This document shows, one piece after another, positions 1 to 11,345 of a stretch of 64,000 nt of DNA. A program made the translations under genes and the position numbers. Source of the DNA: Nectonema munidae (taxonomy: Eukaryota > Nematomorpha > Nectonematoida > Nectonematidae); assembly GCA_030549495.1 (NCBI GenBank), contig JAUIRK010000801.1, positions 37,144-101,143 of the forward strand, given 5' to 3'. The notes under the pieces were generated by a model. The model made no database searches, was not told where the DNA came from, and worked only from the letters and a program-made list of their open reading frames with translations. Within the stretch, counting starts at the first letter, position 1. Every line of letters starts with the position of its first letter.

Positions 1-30
1 ATTTCAATATTTTGTTTTTGAACGCATTAA

Positions 31-160
31 CCCATTTAAGGCCAAGCAAAGCAGACGATATCTAAAAAAACGCAGACGATTTATATTCAAAGTCATTGAA
101 AAAAGCAGACGAAGATGAAATTACTTATGTTCCCAAATGGGAACATTGGGACTTAATGGG
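31..160. mobile_element. Short TTAA-flanked piggyBac-like MITE (GCAGACGA family), copy 1
   Basis: TTAA lies directly on both sides (27-30 and 161-164). The ends form an imperfect inverted repeat, CCCATTTAAGGCC on the left and CCCATTAAGTCCC read from the right. TTAA duplication with CCC-starting ends is typical of piggyBac non-autonomous elements. The interior carries the motif GCAGACGA several times, which links it to similar copies at 7170, 17986, 19285 and 33644. It has no coding capacity. Confidence 0.75.
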
Positions 161-164
161 TTAA

Positions 165-2550
165 TTTTGAGTGTATCAATTATTATTGAGCAATTTAGTT
201 TTTTTAGTTGTTAGGAGATTTTGCTCAGATCTTCAAAATGCAATAAAGCGTAAAGAAAAATTGTTTAGTATGAAATTGTGAGCTGAAAGGTAGCGATTCG
301 AATTCCAGAGCATGTACAATCAACGCCTGATTGAGACAACCTAATTCACTTCTTTTAGTCCACCATTCCTTGACTTTGTTCCATTCACATCTTAGCAGTT
401 AAAGATAAGGTTGACATAAAATGTTTGCTTTATAAATTCATATATAACAAAAATTTGAAAAACTGAAGCGATGTTAACGTTACAAGATATTTTAAAAATG
501 TTAACGCAAAAATTTTTTAAAATTGTTTTCTTTTTTAACATGTAAAATAAAGTCATTTTTGAATCGGCTTAAAAATATTAAAAAATCTTTTCTAATTTCA
601 ACACAATTAAGTAAAATGGTGAAATAAAGGATTTTTGACTACTTTATGTAACCTGTATCATTGATATATACAATCTCGCAAATATTTTTTTCATTTTAAT
701 CGAGTCTGAATATCTATATCATATTTTAAGTATTAAATAAAAGCTTTTATGAAACATGTTAAGCACAACCAATCACATGTTTAATTAAAAGTCTATGTCA
801 TTTGAATCGGTATCGGTAAGTAAGATACCTATTTTATTTTGTCATACCATGAATAAAGATTCATCTGTTCTTATATATCTGAGTTAGGACCGCCTGGCCA
901 TGAATTTCTAAATACGCCCTAATCTTCCTTACTTAGGTGAATAAGTAGGGGCCGTGTTGGTTTTTTCTCACGCCTCCTTTAACGTTTTTAGAATTTTATT
1001 GCACAAACTAAATATAAAAATCCATGAATGCAAAAATGGAAACTATGCAGGAAAAGTGATGAAAATGATAAATTTATGGCCTTATTTTTCGGCTGATTAG
1101 GGAATTTTGCGTAAACCTATACAACCTCTTCGCCTCTCGTAATTAATATTAAAACAATAAAAAAAATCACTTTCATTGGAAATGTTTATATAAAGCTTAT
1201 AAAAAGACAACTACAAAGAATTAGGCTTAGTGTGAAAAACATTTTTCAGAGTTGCTACAAATGTGTTAAAAAATTTTTTTTTATATAAAAAAAGGGGTTT
1301 AAAATTTTTTTAAAAGGGGGGGGGGGGGGGGGGAGGGGGGGGGGGGGGGAGAGGGGGGGGGGGGGGAATAAACATATTATTAATTTCTTTCATACGTCAT
1401 TTGTAGAAGAGAGTGTGGGCGAGTCTCTATCAAGGTGAAGTATCAAGGCTTTGGATGAAAAAGATTAAATGAAGGTAGTAGATGGTTGAAGGGGATTAGA
1501 CGAATGAGGAATAGGAGAAATGATCTTTAGTAGTGATTAGAGGTTGAGCTATAATGAGAAATACTGGGTTGAAATGATCTTCAAACTGCTTCAATTTATT
1601 TTTCGAACACGTCGACTTATAGTAAATCCATGATTTGGAATAAATTTGAAAAAAAATAAAAAGGAATCAGAATTTAAAATTTGCTGCAAAATAATAAGTT
1701 CTGGTGTATAGCTTGAATAAGCATAAATAATCGATAAAAATGATGATGATTTACCTTTGAAAAGGCAAAGAACAATTCAAGATTTTCTTCAAAAATGATC
1801 AACTGATGAAGAAGTTTTTCGTTTTGCTATAACTTTCTTAAAACTTTCTTTTCAGCTTGAAGTATTAAAAATCAAAAATAATTTAGAAATGAAGGCGAAC
1901 TTTTTTTGACTCAAATTCTTGGTTTCTTTTTTCAGAAAGATATTCACTTCTAGAAAAATGTGTTTTCATTTTTACATCTATTTTTTCTTCACATATGTGA
2001 ATCTGCATTTTTGCATATAAATATGATGAATAATAAATACCTGAACAGACCTACATTTAAATAGCTGTTTATGAATATCTCTAAGTAATTAGAAACCTAA
2101 GTTTGAAAATTTAGCTACTAATTTGCAAAACAAATCTAAAAATATCAAAAATTTTGTTTGTGATAATCTTCATTTACACGATTAAAATTTTTGTGCTGTT
2201 TAGTTTTTTTATACAAAAAATGTGCTCTTGTTTCAACCTTGGCTATACTTAGTCTACACAATTCATTCGTAAAGAATTAATCAAAGATTTACCATTATCA
2301 ATTTTTTTTTATTGAATGTAATTTTAAACAAAGCTTTTTAACATCGGAAAACTTTTTTTTGAGTTTTTTAAAATTATACAAAAAAAAGTATCGTTAAAAA
2401 CCCTATTTATAATCTTTCCAATTATTACAGATGGCGTTAACATAATTTTCATAAATATTTTTTTGAAAAAAGGTTTTCATACACTTGGAAAAATATTTTT
2501 ATCTGCATAGAAATAATTTATTTAATTTGAAAAAAATGATAAACAAAAGA
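165..2550. other. AT-rich non-coding DNA
   Basis: I see no gene here. The stretch is AT-rich with long T and A runs and no reading frame resembling a known protein. The only local oddity is the G tract at 1315-1366. Confidence 0.6.
1315..1366 (+). repeat. Poly-G tract interrupted by three A residues
   Basis: About 50 bases of almost pure G on the plus strand, broken only by single A residues, inside otherwise AT-rich DNA. Such a tract could fold into G-quadruplexes and is unstable in replication and sequencing, so its length may be approximate. Confidence 0.9.
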
Positions 2551-2559
2551 AGCTTTACT

Positions 2560-2990
2560 AGAATAAGCTATGCGAGACTCACACTCGCAAAGATTGAGAG
2601 ATTCCAGGTATGTTGGTTGTAATATTTTAGGTTTAGATCTCCTTGACGACATAACGTTGCGACAGACAGTGTACTTTTTTGAGAGAGCCCATTCTGCAAT
2701 TTGATGAGGGGTGAAAATTGGTTTGTAAATTTCACATCCTTGTGGTAAATTGGTATCCGTTACTAGCGTTTTATTATCTCTTTTAAAGAGAAGTATTCTC
2801 TATCAACTAAACGAGAAACGTATATCTCGGGTTTCATATGATAAACATTTCCTGCATCATTCAGGTGATAAAATTTCAAAGCTTAGTGAGCAGGTTTTTT
2901 AGGGTCGTAGATCTTCAAATTACACCAAGCTCTGAAACTCACTAACTGTTCATCTACTGTGTCAGACTTGTTAAGAGCCTAGAAGTTATA
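2560..2990 (-). pseudogene. piggyBac-type transposase fossil (DDE core fragment)
   Basis: Read on the minus strand, 2967-2830 gives a piggyBac-like stretch: DTVDEQLVSFRAWC, then KIYDPKKPAH and KFYHLNDAGN. This matches the family region around the first catalytic Asp (TVDEQ), the cysteine of the FRGRC motif and the NKP/GIK segment. Further down (2720-2600) a frame reading EWALSKKYTVATLC resembles the segment that follows. Stops and frame changes break it, and neither the N-terminus nor inverted-repeat ends could be placed. It is one of three piggyBac fossils in the window. Confidence 0.6.
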
Positions 2991-3291
2991 TTACTAATTT
3001 TATCGATCGCGCTTCGTTCTCTTTTTTTGTCAAACGACTAAAAATGAAAATTAAAGTGAACATGTTTCTACCTAAGGCAGCTTTCAAAAAAAGGTACTCA
3101 AAAAGTATCACTAAACTTGCTCGAAATTTTGATTTTTTCTCCATTGATTTCCCTATATAAAGTAAGCAGAAAAAGTATGACATCAAATGTAAAATTTGAA
3201 AGTTCTCAGAATAATGTTTCAATTGAACATGTTTAAGATTTTGTTGTCTTAAAAGAAATTAAAAATCATATTAGATCTCCATAAATAAGTT

Positions 3292-3362
3292 TAATTAAAT
3301 ACAAAAGTTTGAGACTAATTAAATACAAAAGTTTAAGACTAAAGAAATACAAAAGTTTAAGA
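3292..3362. repeat. Three-copy short tandem repeat (about 24 bp)
   Basis: The unit AATACAAAAGTTTGAGACTA occurs three times in a row with few changes. No function is apparent. Confidence 0.8.
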
Positions 3363-3647
3363 TACGTGAAATTACATTTCATTTTTTTTCATTTATTCCT
3401 TTTCTACAACTAAGCACAATTTAATTGAAAAGTAAAAAACTTAAATCAAAAATAATGTATTTTCATGGCCCAAATTGACAAAAAGTTGAGTTCCTTTTTA
3501 TTTCATTTTTCACAAGACTCTCAAAAGGTTCGAATATCAATGTTCTGCAAAATACTTTATTCGTGTGTTCCGACTCACCAAAAAGCAAAGTCTCAAAGTT
3601 TATATATTACTTATTTACTAGTTAAATCGAGAAAATATAGGAGCCAT

Positions 3648-3745
3648 GTATAAAGTACGTACGCATAAAATTGGTTTTTAACCCCCCCCCCCCCCTTGTA
3701 CCCCGTACGTTTCTGTTGTAACACCCCCCACCCCCAACAATGGTA
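3648..3745. repeat. C-rich segment, possible MITE remnant
   Basis: Two C tracts sit in otherwise AT-rich DNA, together with two copies of GTACG. This looks like the remains of a short inverted-repeat element, but I could not fix its ends or a target duplication. Confidence 0.35.
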
Positions 3746-3783
3746 CTGTAGAAGCAAATTAGAGAGAAAATAAATAAATACTT

Positions 3784-3925
3784 TATCTCCAACCTGTATT
3801 CTACGATGATTCATCTCCAACCTGTATACTACAATGATTCATCTCCAACCTGTATACTACAATGATTCATCTCCAACTTGTATACTACGATGATTCATCT
3901 TCAACCTGTATACTACGATGGTTTC
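3784..3925. repeat. 28-bp minisatellite, array 1 (about five units)
   Basis: The unit is close to ATCTCCAACCTGTATACTAC followed by GATGATTC, 28 bp, repeated head-to-tail about five times with one or two changes per unit. The same unit in the same orientation forms a second array at 61168-61325. The copies abut with no unique spacers, so this is not a CRISPR array. Confidence 0.9.
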
Positions 3926-3929
3926 TATT

Positions 3930-6340
3930 CCATGTACAAATGACTAGGGAGACAATGTTCAACTTTCTGTTCACATTCTGCTAGATGTAATCTCCACTTG
4001 AGATATTTGAAATATCAAACTAGATTGCGTGGACCCCTTAGAAAAAGAACTAGAACTGTTATCAAATTGCATAACAAAAATGAGGTATAAAAATGAGTTT
4101 ATCAATATTATGTAGTGTATGCACAAATAATATTGATTTTTTGAGATGAAAGCAAAACACAGAGAACAATGGAACAAATTGCCATATATGAAGATTTCCT
4201 ATTCTACAACAGAATATGTACAGTAAAGGTTGGGAATGCATGAGAAAAGTCTTTGCAAGTAATGAGTCTAAGATTTTTGAAGCAATAGGAACATGAATTG
4301 TACTGGATTTGCTATATAAGGCATTTCTTACTCTTAAAGCAACTAGTCTGAAATCTGAAGGTGTTTTTGATATGCGGGATTGTTTTCTTCTAAATTGGGA
4401 TTAAGATTGTCTGCATCAAGCTTAGATGCGCTTTCTTTTTTAAGATCTTATTTTAAAAGAAGTCTTTTTTTCTAAAAGATTTTTTTGCCGGTAGCTATTT
4501 AGTTTTTTTTATTTTGAAAGGTGTAACATTTTTTAAACAAACTTTGTATTTCATAAATTTTTGAAGCTATTTTTGCAAAAATACCGGTTTTAAAAGAAAC
4601 ACAAAATCACTCAGGTTTGGAGTTTTCGGTTTTTTTTACATCTCTAATATATACCAACTTTATGCAAGATTTTCTCTGAGTTTAAAAAAAATAAATCATT
4701 TGAAACGTGTATTATTATCAGAAAGCTCTATTTATATAGGTTTTCATAGGCATTATTTTGTTTTATAAAAATGTCAAATTTCGATCAAATTTGCAATGAT
4801 TTGATCTAATGGTCGGACTACACTTTCTTTGCAAAGTTTTGTTCAAGAACAGATTAGTTAAATAATACGAGTTTTAATTTGTTTTGTTCAACAAAACGGT
4901 CTCTTATTTTTACACGAAACTTGTAATAAGTTTCTTTTTGGTACCTTCCGGGTAAAAATTGACTTCTAAATTCATCAAAGCGTGTTCCACCAGTTTTTTA
5001 GACCAAGGCAAACATATTGTTTTTCTTTTAAACTTCGTTCTTCATTGCTCCAACTTCCCGAATTTTTTGGTACGTTCAACGCGTATAAAACAAAATCTAA
5101 GAATTAAGGTTTTTGGATCAAACGAATAAATTTGGTCTGGAATAGGATTATAATTATATATACTTTTCTTTTTAATGAATGGTTTCAAATATTTATACTG
5201 ATATAGAATAATAATTTATATATGTGATTTATGTATAATATTTAACATCTGAATCTTATAAAATTTTACGTATCTTTGCCCGGCAAGCTTTCGGATGAGC
5301 GTACGCCATTTCGTAGCCAAGACGTTTCATATCTTAGACATTTCAATTTCATTTGTAAATAACCTTCATTTTGAGTTTTGTTTCAATACATAATATACCT
5401 AGATTGGTTAGAATATTAAACATAAACTTTTGTAAAAATTGGTAAATTCATTTAAAAGCATGTAAAAAGAAGAAAAGTCCCTGACTGCACCGTTAACTAT
5501 TGCTGGCGTGCCTACAGTGATGACGGATGTTACGGTTCAAAAATAAATTTCGTATTTTCAAACTTCACTTTTCACTTTTATTCTTTATATATAAGATGTG
5601 AAATTAGATAAATATATAAAAAATTCGTTCAAAATTGCGTTATTGCGACGTTAAAAAAAGTGTCTCAATTGTGTCGTCGTTTAGCATCAACTTTTAATCA
5701 CTTAAAACAGGGCTCTTCAATCTCTCATTTTTATTGAAATGAACTTTAGGCCCTAAAAAAATTATTTAAGGCTAAAACGATGGATACAATGCATTAAATA
5801 GAACAAACACAATACTTTCATTCTTTGCAATCGATGTCAAGATATATTCAGATATAAGCATATTAGTGAGATATTCGTTGTTGTGTTCCTTCAATCCAAA
5901 AACTTTTAAATTTTGAAGTCTGATGAAAAGTAATGCCGCCCAAATCATTTTTTTCAGGGCCCAAAATGGACCAAGCCTGAATTAAAATGAATTTCAGATC
6001 AGGAAAATTGCAGAAAAACGTTTTGAATATCACTGATATAGCCAGACATACTATAAATATGTTGTTTTGATGAACTCGAAAAAAAGCAACTTCCAATGGA
6101 TCACCAAAATTGTTATCAGATGGACCTCAATAGTTTGGACACGAGAGACAATCCCTCATATATTTAGTCGCTATCTTCCGAATCATCAAGAGGATGAAGA
6201 CATCCAATCTCTCAGCATTTTTTCAATATAATCAATTACATATTACTGCCATTTTGTTTCTCATACCGTATACTCTGGCATTTCAATATTTCAATAAATT
6301 CTTTCTTTCAACCTATTTTAAGTTTCTAGAAATGAGCACT
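3930..6340. other. Non-coding AT-rich DNA
   Basis: No gene, RNA gene or clear transposon was recognised. The short open frames here have no similarity I can name and biased AT-rich composition. Confidence 0.55.
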
Positions 6341-6347
6341 CTTGTTA

Positions 6348-6515
6348 GGGGTCGTTCACAATTGACGTCAACCTTTTTTTTGATAAATTTCAACCCCCTC
6401 CCCCCCTCCCCCTCATGTCAACTTTTAGATATATCATCACTTAACAAAATTGACTTATGTCAACTTTGGATACCCCCCCCCCCAGTTTTAGTTGACGTCA
6501 ATTGTGAACGACCCC
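6348..6515. mobile_element. 168-bp Harbinger-like MITE with perfect long inverted repeats
   Basis: The left end GGGGTCGTTCACAATTGACG is exactly mirrored at the right end, and the match continues for about 25 bp. The flanking trinucleotide is TTA on both sides (6345-6347 and 6516-6518), the target preference of PIF/Harbinger elements. The interior has two C tracts and no coding capacity. Near-perfect ends suggest recent insertion. Confidence 0.85.
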
Positions 6516-6599
6516 TTAGTCAAGATATGTACAAAGTTAAGGCATTAAAATGCGCTCTCAATATATAGCTCATTATATATATATCAATATATATATAAG

Positions 6600-6740
6600 G
6601 GGCGTGAGTATGGTTGGTTAGATGCTGGATTCGATAACTCAAGGTCTTGGGTTCGATTCCGCATCAAGCCTGCTTTCCTCACAGTTCGATACAAGCGGCG
6701 CAATGGTGCCTTTTCGAAGAAAACACCTTATGGTACCATT
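6600..6740 (+). mobile_element. tRNA-derived SINE, family A, copy 1
   Basis: The head resembles a tRNA: an A-box-like TGGTTGGTTAGATGCTGG and a B-box-like GGGTTCGATTCC at polymerase III spacing. It is followed by a family-specific body containing GTTCGATACAAGCGGCGCAA and GTGCCTTTTCGA. The same head and body recur at 15890 (minus), 56678 and 56860, and in diverged form at 45478. A true tRNA gene is rejected because there is no cloverleaf 3' half. Confidence 0.8.
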
Positions 6741-7169
6741 ACCATTATATATTGTGACAAATTCCCACCTGCACGTTTCCATTTCTTTAATTTTCCTTCT
6801 GAAAATATTCCGATACGAGAATGGAGTGTCAAAATAGAATTTTTCCTTATGGTCGCTCTCAATATGAAATAAATACAACTCATTCTTACGCTTAACGAAA
6901 ATCTTTATTGCAATTAATTCTTAAAAAAAGATGTTGAATTAGTTGGGGAAAGGTAGCCGAACAACACTTTCCTTGAGTTCCAAGTTTCTCAGTTAAGACC
7001 TACCAATAAACTACCTTTTCCGCTACTGATATGGCTATTAAGAGATTTTTGAATTAATTTTTGAATTAAATTTGTATAAAATTTAGATTTTATTTTGCTA
7101 AAGTTTGAAATTTAGTAGAGAAAAATGCCGCTGGAGTTGTAGTCATTATGAAAGTGCAATGGTTTTTAA

Positions 7170-7290
7170 CCGGTTATCGACAAATGTCGACTTTACAAAA
7201 ATGTGAATCGTCTGCGTTTATTAATGCTTTTTAATACAAATCTTCTGCTTTATACTAGATATCGTCTGATTTATTCCTGTCGTTAACGGG
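7170..7290. mobile_element. TTAA-flanked piggyBac-like MITE, copy 2
   Basis: TTAA flanks both sides (7166-7169, 7291-7294). The ends CCGGTTATCGACA and CCCGTTAACGACA (read inward from the right) are imperfect inverted repeats. The interior holds the ATCGTCTGC motif, the complement of the GCAGACGA motif of copy 1. Confidence 0.75.
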
Positions 7291-7701
7291 TTAAACTAAA
7301 AAAGCATCGGTTGCACTTTCAACATATGCTTTCTTCGCTGGTATTTTGTATATTCGAATAAATTTTTATAAAATATTATAAATAATAAAATTTATTAAAA
7401 TATCGTTAGTTAGCTAGGAAATGAGTTAATTTTTTAGTCTGTTTGTTTTAAAGAATATATGATATATATAGTTAATATTCTCCCCCAAATAAATAAAAAA
7501 AAATAAATTTTCTAAAAATAGCGATAGAACGTTACTTTTGAAGGCAGTTGGTCGGATGTGGAAGTAAGCAACTGTCATTTTTGTCATAAACCTTTTAAAG
7601 ACCAGAATTTTGTAGACAAACCGTCTTTCAATGTAATTAATGCTTATTAAAAGTAATAAGTGAATTCAACTCATAAATAAACGAATGAATAACTTATAAA
7701 T

Positions 7702-7824
7702 ATGTCGAAGATCAGGCGTGGTCTGCCAACTGCCATGGAATATCGAGGAAGAAGAAATAATAGACCGATCGAGCGCTTAAAAAAAGTTTTCAATGCTATG
7801 CCAAATTGCCTTAAAATATTTTGA
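7702..7824 (+). CDS. Unrecognised 40-aa basic open frame
   Basis: An ATG frame encodes a short Arg-rich peptide (MSKIRRGLPTAMEYRG, then RRNNRPIERLKK) ending in TGA. Its codon use is less AT-biased than its surroundings, which is why I record it. I do not recognise it. It lies just downstream of the PUS7 stop on the opposite strand. It could be a micropeptide, an exon, a transposon scrap or chance. Confidence 0.15.
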   Translation: MSKIRRGLPTAMEYRGRRNNRPIERLKKVFNAMPNCLKIF

Positions 7825-7902
7825 CTTCTATTTTATCATATACAAAGAATAAGAATGCTGAGTTAAAGCTTATTAATTCGACATATGTCGGTGACCAGTG
7901 GT

Positions 7903-9744
7903 TCAAGTAGCGCACAACTGACACATGGGAAGTTTGGTGAGTTCACGGACCAACATCGTAGCGTAGCTGGAAGGAGGAAGGCGGAACTTCAGAGAAAGGC
8001 AGAGACAAAACGTTTCGATCACCACATCTTCATCATCCAATTCCTCAGGAGTTGGTATTTTTCTTTTTAAGACATCGTAATCCGAAGCAAGGAATTTAGC
8101 GCTTAAATGATTTTTTTCAGAGCAGTTGGAAATTGTGGTGCAAAAATTTTGGGGAATTACGCAAACGCGTTTATAAGAGCCTGGTAAAAAGTAATCACTT
8201 CTTTTGAAATCTTGAAGTGTGAGAGAATCACTCGACAACATTTCAAGAATCCAAGAGCCAATTTGATTCTTGGGGAGCTCCACATCGAATCCTGGTAGCG
8301 GAATAACTACTTGACTCAAACTGAATTCTTCAACATTTTCACCAGTTACGAAAAAATTAAAATCTTTTGAAGAATCTTTAGAAGCAATCATGTCACCAAT
8401 TAGGACAGAATTGCGAAATTTAGCGATTCTCTTTGACACAACTTTGTTCCATACAAAACTTTGATAACTGTGTACATACATCAAGCGTAAGTTTTTGGGA
8501 AGTGAGTTAAAAACTCTCTGAATGTCATTCAACCCATGCACTTTGAGGAGGTTGATGACCTTTGATTCGATGGAATGCTTTGATTTTCTCACAGCGGATG
8601 AGATGACTTCTGTAAGATTGCAGTTGTCAAGGGAGAAATCTTCAACAAATTTTTGTTCAAATTTTTGATTTGGTTCAAGCATTGACATGTTCAGTATGAG
8701 AGAGTTGATGACAAAGGAATATTCTTTTTTAAGAATGTACATGCCCACAATGTGCGAGGGAACAAAGTGAGTTCCAAAGCGTTGCAAGCCGAAATAGTTG
8801 ATAAAGCCTTTGACGCGCAAATCATCCACTGAAGACTGAACACGTATTTTCGAGTTCAAGGAAATGCCTCTGAGAAGAATCTTGAATTCGTTTCCCTTTA
8901 AGGAGCCAAGTTTGAGGCCTTCTTCGCGATACTCGACATTGCCAACTTTGAGAAAGGGGGACGCTTGGCCATGCTCTTCCTTCCTTTCCGCTCCAAAATA
9001 AGCATTCACCTGGGAAAGCTTTTCTGGCAAAAGTTTGTAAGCTGAGAGCCACTGTGACGTCATGCCGCGCTTGTCTTTAACGCCGGCGTAAGAAAATGAA
9101 GTTGATTTCATGTGCAAAATTTTGGCCAACTTTTCAACTGCAGACATCGTGTCAATGCACTCTTTGTATAGGATGAAATGACAATGCAGACCTTCAGCTA
9201 TCTTCCAAGGCTTTCGGCTGCTTTCTGAAAAATTTTTGGCGCCAAGCTTAATCGTTATGCATTTCTCGTTGAAATTTTGCGTTGACGTCACACTACTCAA
9301 TTTAGGAAACTTGACACGAATGAATTCATGAATGTCTTTTCTTCCTTCCTTGTCCAAATGATTGACGTTGATCGTGTAAGCACTGAGCTGCTTGGTTGCG
9401 ACTAATTCCAAAGAATATAATTGCTCTTCATTCAAACAACGTGTATTGATGTTTTCCAAGGATTCGGTCAATCTTTGCTTCCATTCAAGAAAGTCAAGGT
9501 CAGTCAGGTGCGCAACGTTAGAGTTCATGTCAACTTCATTGACGATAAAATCAGAGTATCTGTGCTTAAACAGGCATTGAAAACCAGAGTGATGGCTAAG
9601 GAAACAACTTATTCCCACGTCGGCTTCACTCTTGTACGCTAAAGTGTAGACTTTGTCATTTCCTGCTTCATCCTTCTCTTCATTGACTGATATTTCCGGG
9701 CAAAAGCTTTCCTCTTTCTCCACCTTAACTTTCTTACCATTCAT
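7903..9744 (-). CDS. PUS7: Pseudouridine synthase of the PUS7/TruD family
   Basis: This single uninterrupted 613-aa frame encodes a TruD-type pseudouridine synthase. The family isomerises uridine in tRNAs and, in eukaryotes, also in snRNA, 5S rRNA and mRNA, without a guide RNA. The hallmark active-site segment FSYAGVKDKRGMTSQW lies at residues 217-232, with catalytic Asp at 224. The fold motif GLQRFG is at 319-324, preceded by the expected NYF, and the conserved C-terminal RLPPSSYATMLVRE lies near the end. Residues 1-60 are a low-similarity N-terminal extension rich in Lys and Glu. The ATG at 9744 gives a length normal for eukaryotic PUS7. It has no introns, unlike SFT2 and RRM2 in this window. 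UTP18 follows on the same strand about 2 kb upstream; distance argues against an operon. I saw no clear AATAAA just after the stop. Confidence 0.95.
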   Translation of the reverse strand: MNGKKVKVEKEESFCPEISVNEEKDEAGNDKVYTLAYKSEADVGISCFLSHHSGFQCLFKHRYSDFIVNEVDMNSNVAHLTDLDFLEWKQRLTESLENINTRCLNEEQLYSLELVATKQLSAYTINVNHLDKEGRKDIHEFIRVKFPKLSSVTSTQNFNEKCITIKLGAKNFSESSRKPWKIAEGLHCHFILYKECIDTMSAVEKLAKILHMKSTSFSYAGVKDKRGMTSQWLSAYKLLPEKLSQVNAYFGAERKEEHGQASPFLKVGNVEYREEGLKLGSLKGNEFKILLRGISLNSKIRVQSSVDDLRVKGFINYFGLQRFGTHFVPSHIVGMYILKKEYSFVINSLILNMSMLEPNQKFEQKFVEDFSLDNCNLTEVISSAVRKSKHSIESKVINLLKVHGLNDIQRVFNSLPKNLRLMYVHSYQSFVWNKVVSKRIAKFRNSVLIGDMIASKDSSKDFNFFVTGENVEEFSLSQVVIPLPGFDVELPKNQIGSWILEMLSSDSLTLQDFKRSDYFLPGSYKRVCVIPQNFCTTISNCSEKNHLSAKFLASDYDVLKRKIPTPEELDDEDVVIETFCLCLSLKFRLPPSSYATMLVRELTKLPMCQLCAT

Positions 9745-11030
9745 TTATTCATATATTAAACAAGTAGTCTATTCATTTAAAAATATTTATTAAGAAATTG
9801 TGTATCTGTCAATAATACATCAAAGGTAAGAAAAAAATCTTATAAAATCAGATAGATTGAGGTATCACCCTCAGAAACCAAATTAGGAGGGTAAGATGTG
9901 CAGCCTATACTTCATCCGTTAGCCCATTTAAGAAATCGCTTGCGTCAGCTTGAACTAACAATGGATGATATGGGTTAAGCCATTAATCGATATTTAAATT
10001 TAATCAATGAAAACAAATTTTGGTATTGATTTTAAAAAATTAATTTTATAATTAAATTATTATTATTGGAAACAAAAAGAAAAATTTTTGAGGCACAAGG
10101 AATCATTTCCTGACCTGTTTTGATTGGTTAAACAAAATGTAATTTTAACACTTAGCGAAAATATGTCGCTCACTGACAGATAAACAATTTTGTATGATTG
10201 AAGAAATAAAAGTATGTCACAACGTTTTTTAATTATTTGTGCTCTCACTCTTCAGAAAAATTAGAACTGAGTTTTTTTATATCTAAAAAACGGATTTAAA
10301 TAACGCTAACTTGAGAAAAAATGCACTTTGAAAAAATCGAATTCTTCCATTATGCTATTTAAAATAGAAGTTGAAGTCATGCGTGTCCATCATGAAATAT
10401 GACTACTTTCCGTTCCAACTAATCGGAAAGAATCTGAAAAAGCCCCGATTCTCAACAAAAAGCATATTTTCATCATCTATCATCTTGTGCTTATTTTTGA
10501 ATGACAATCTGACATTACTCTTTTCATTTGAAAATAAAAAACAAATAAAAGTTCAAAAAAAAAGTTTTTAAAAAAACTCCCCTTATCCACTGAAGAAGGG
10601 AGAGTCAGTCCACTACTGAAACTAGTTGGCGATTTTGAGATCACCTTGAATAAATTTTTTTTCTCTTTTTCAAATACCAATGCATGGTAGCGTCAGGAAA
10701 TGTATACTCACTACATTTAAGGCGCTGTATTGATTCTTGTTTGTTTTTGGATCAGCTGTTTGACGTTCTCAATTTTTCCATTTTTTTGTATATATAATTT
10801 TAATAGTAATAAAAATTATTTCTTTTGTAAAAAGTTTTTTGGATTACGTAATAGAGAAAATAAAATAATTATAGAAAGGTTCATAAAGGAAGAATTTGTA
10901 TCACTGCGTTGTCATATCTTTTGTTATTTCAACAAAAGGTCGTGATCACTGCTCATTCAAACACTGTAGGGATGCATTTTAGTTAAAACTTTTTAGGTTG
11001 TGTCTCTACTATTAGGGATGAAAGGTGATC
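9745..11030. other. Intergenic DNA between PUS7 and the 11-kb fossil
   Basis: AT-rich DNA that presumably holds the PUS7 promoter. A small imperfect inverted pair (CCCATTTAAG near 9924, GATATGGGTTAA near 9967) may be another eroded TTAA element. No gene was recognised; the open frames at 10371-10945 are compositional. Confidence 0.5.
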
Positions 11031-11039
11031 ATACACTAA

Positions 11040-11345
11040 ATACCTTTATTTCATCTGTCTGTGGGATAGGCGAGCAGATGTAAAAACTACGAGCATACTG
11101 AATCTCGATCTCACTCTAATCTGGCTCATACAATGTGGTTGCTGATCCACTGTTCATATAAAACTTGGATTGATGAAGAATATAGTCAAGGCAATCTATG
11201 AAGGAAGTGCATCATTTCCTTTCATAAGGCAAACTTGAATGCAGGCACTTTCGATGGTCCTCAGATTAGAAGCCTGATGAGGAATCAACAGTTCGATAGA
11301 GAGACTAATGAGTGAAACGAAGAGGAAAAATTTCCTTGAAAAGAA
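11040..11345 (+). pseudogene. Fossil of a transposon-associated protein family (LWDRRAD / HIKLGLMKN / DGPQIR)
   Basis: Three successive pieces on the plus strand match a protein family I know as multi-copy in invertebrate genomes but cannot name. They are FICLWDRRADVK (about 11048), HIKLGLMKNIVKAI (about 11154-11195) and LNAGTFDGPQIRSLM (about 11237-11281). The order and spacing agree with the intact family. It lies in several frames with stops, so it is broken, and both N- and C-terminal parts are missing. The function of the family is unknown to me; its copy number suggests it travels with a mobile element. Confidence 0.55.

Noticed and set aside
3784-3925. CRISPR-like regular 28-bp repeats
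   Set aside because: Units abut with no unique spacers and the DNA is eukaryotic; it is a minisatellite.
6600-6740. tRNA gene suggested by A-box and B-box
   Set aside because: No acceptor stem or full cloverleaf, and the same head plus body recurs in several copies; it is a SINE.
8822-9052. Other open frames inside PUS7 and UTP18 (for example 8822-9052, 12107-12310, 12958-13344)
   Set aside because: They overlap strongly conserved coding sequence in another frame or strand and match nothing.
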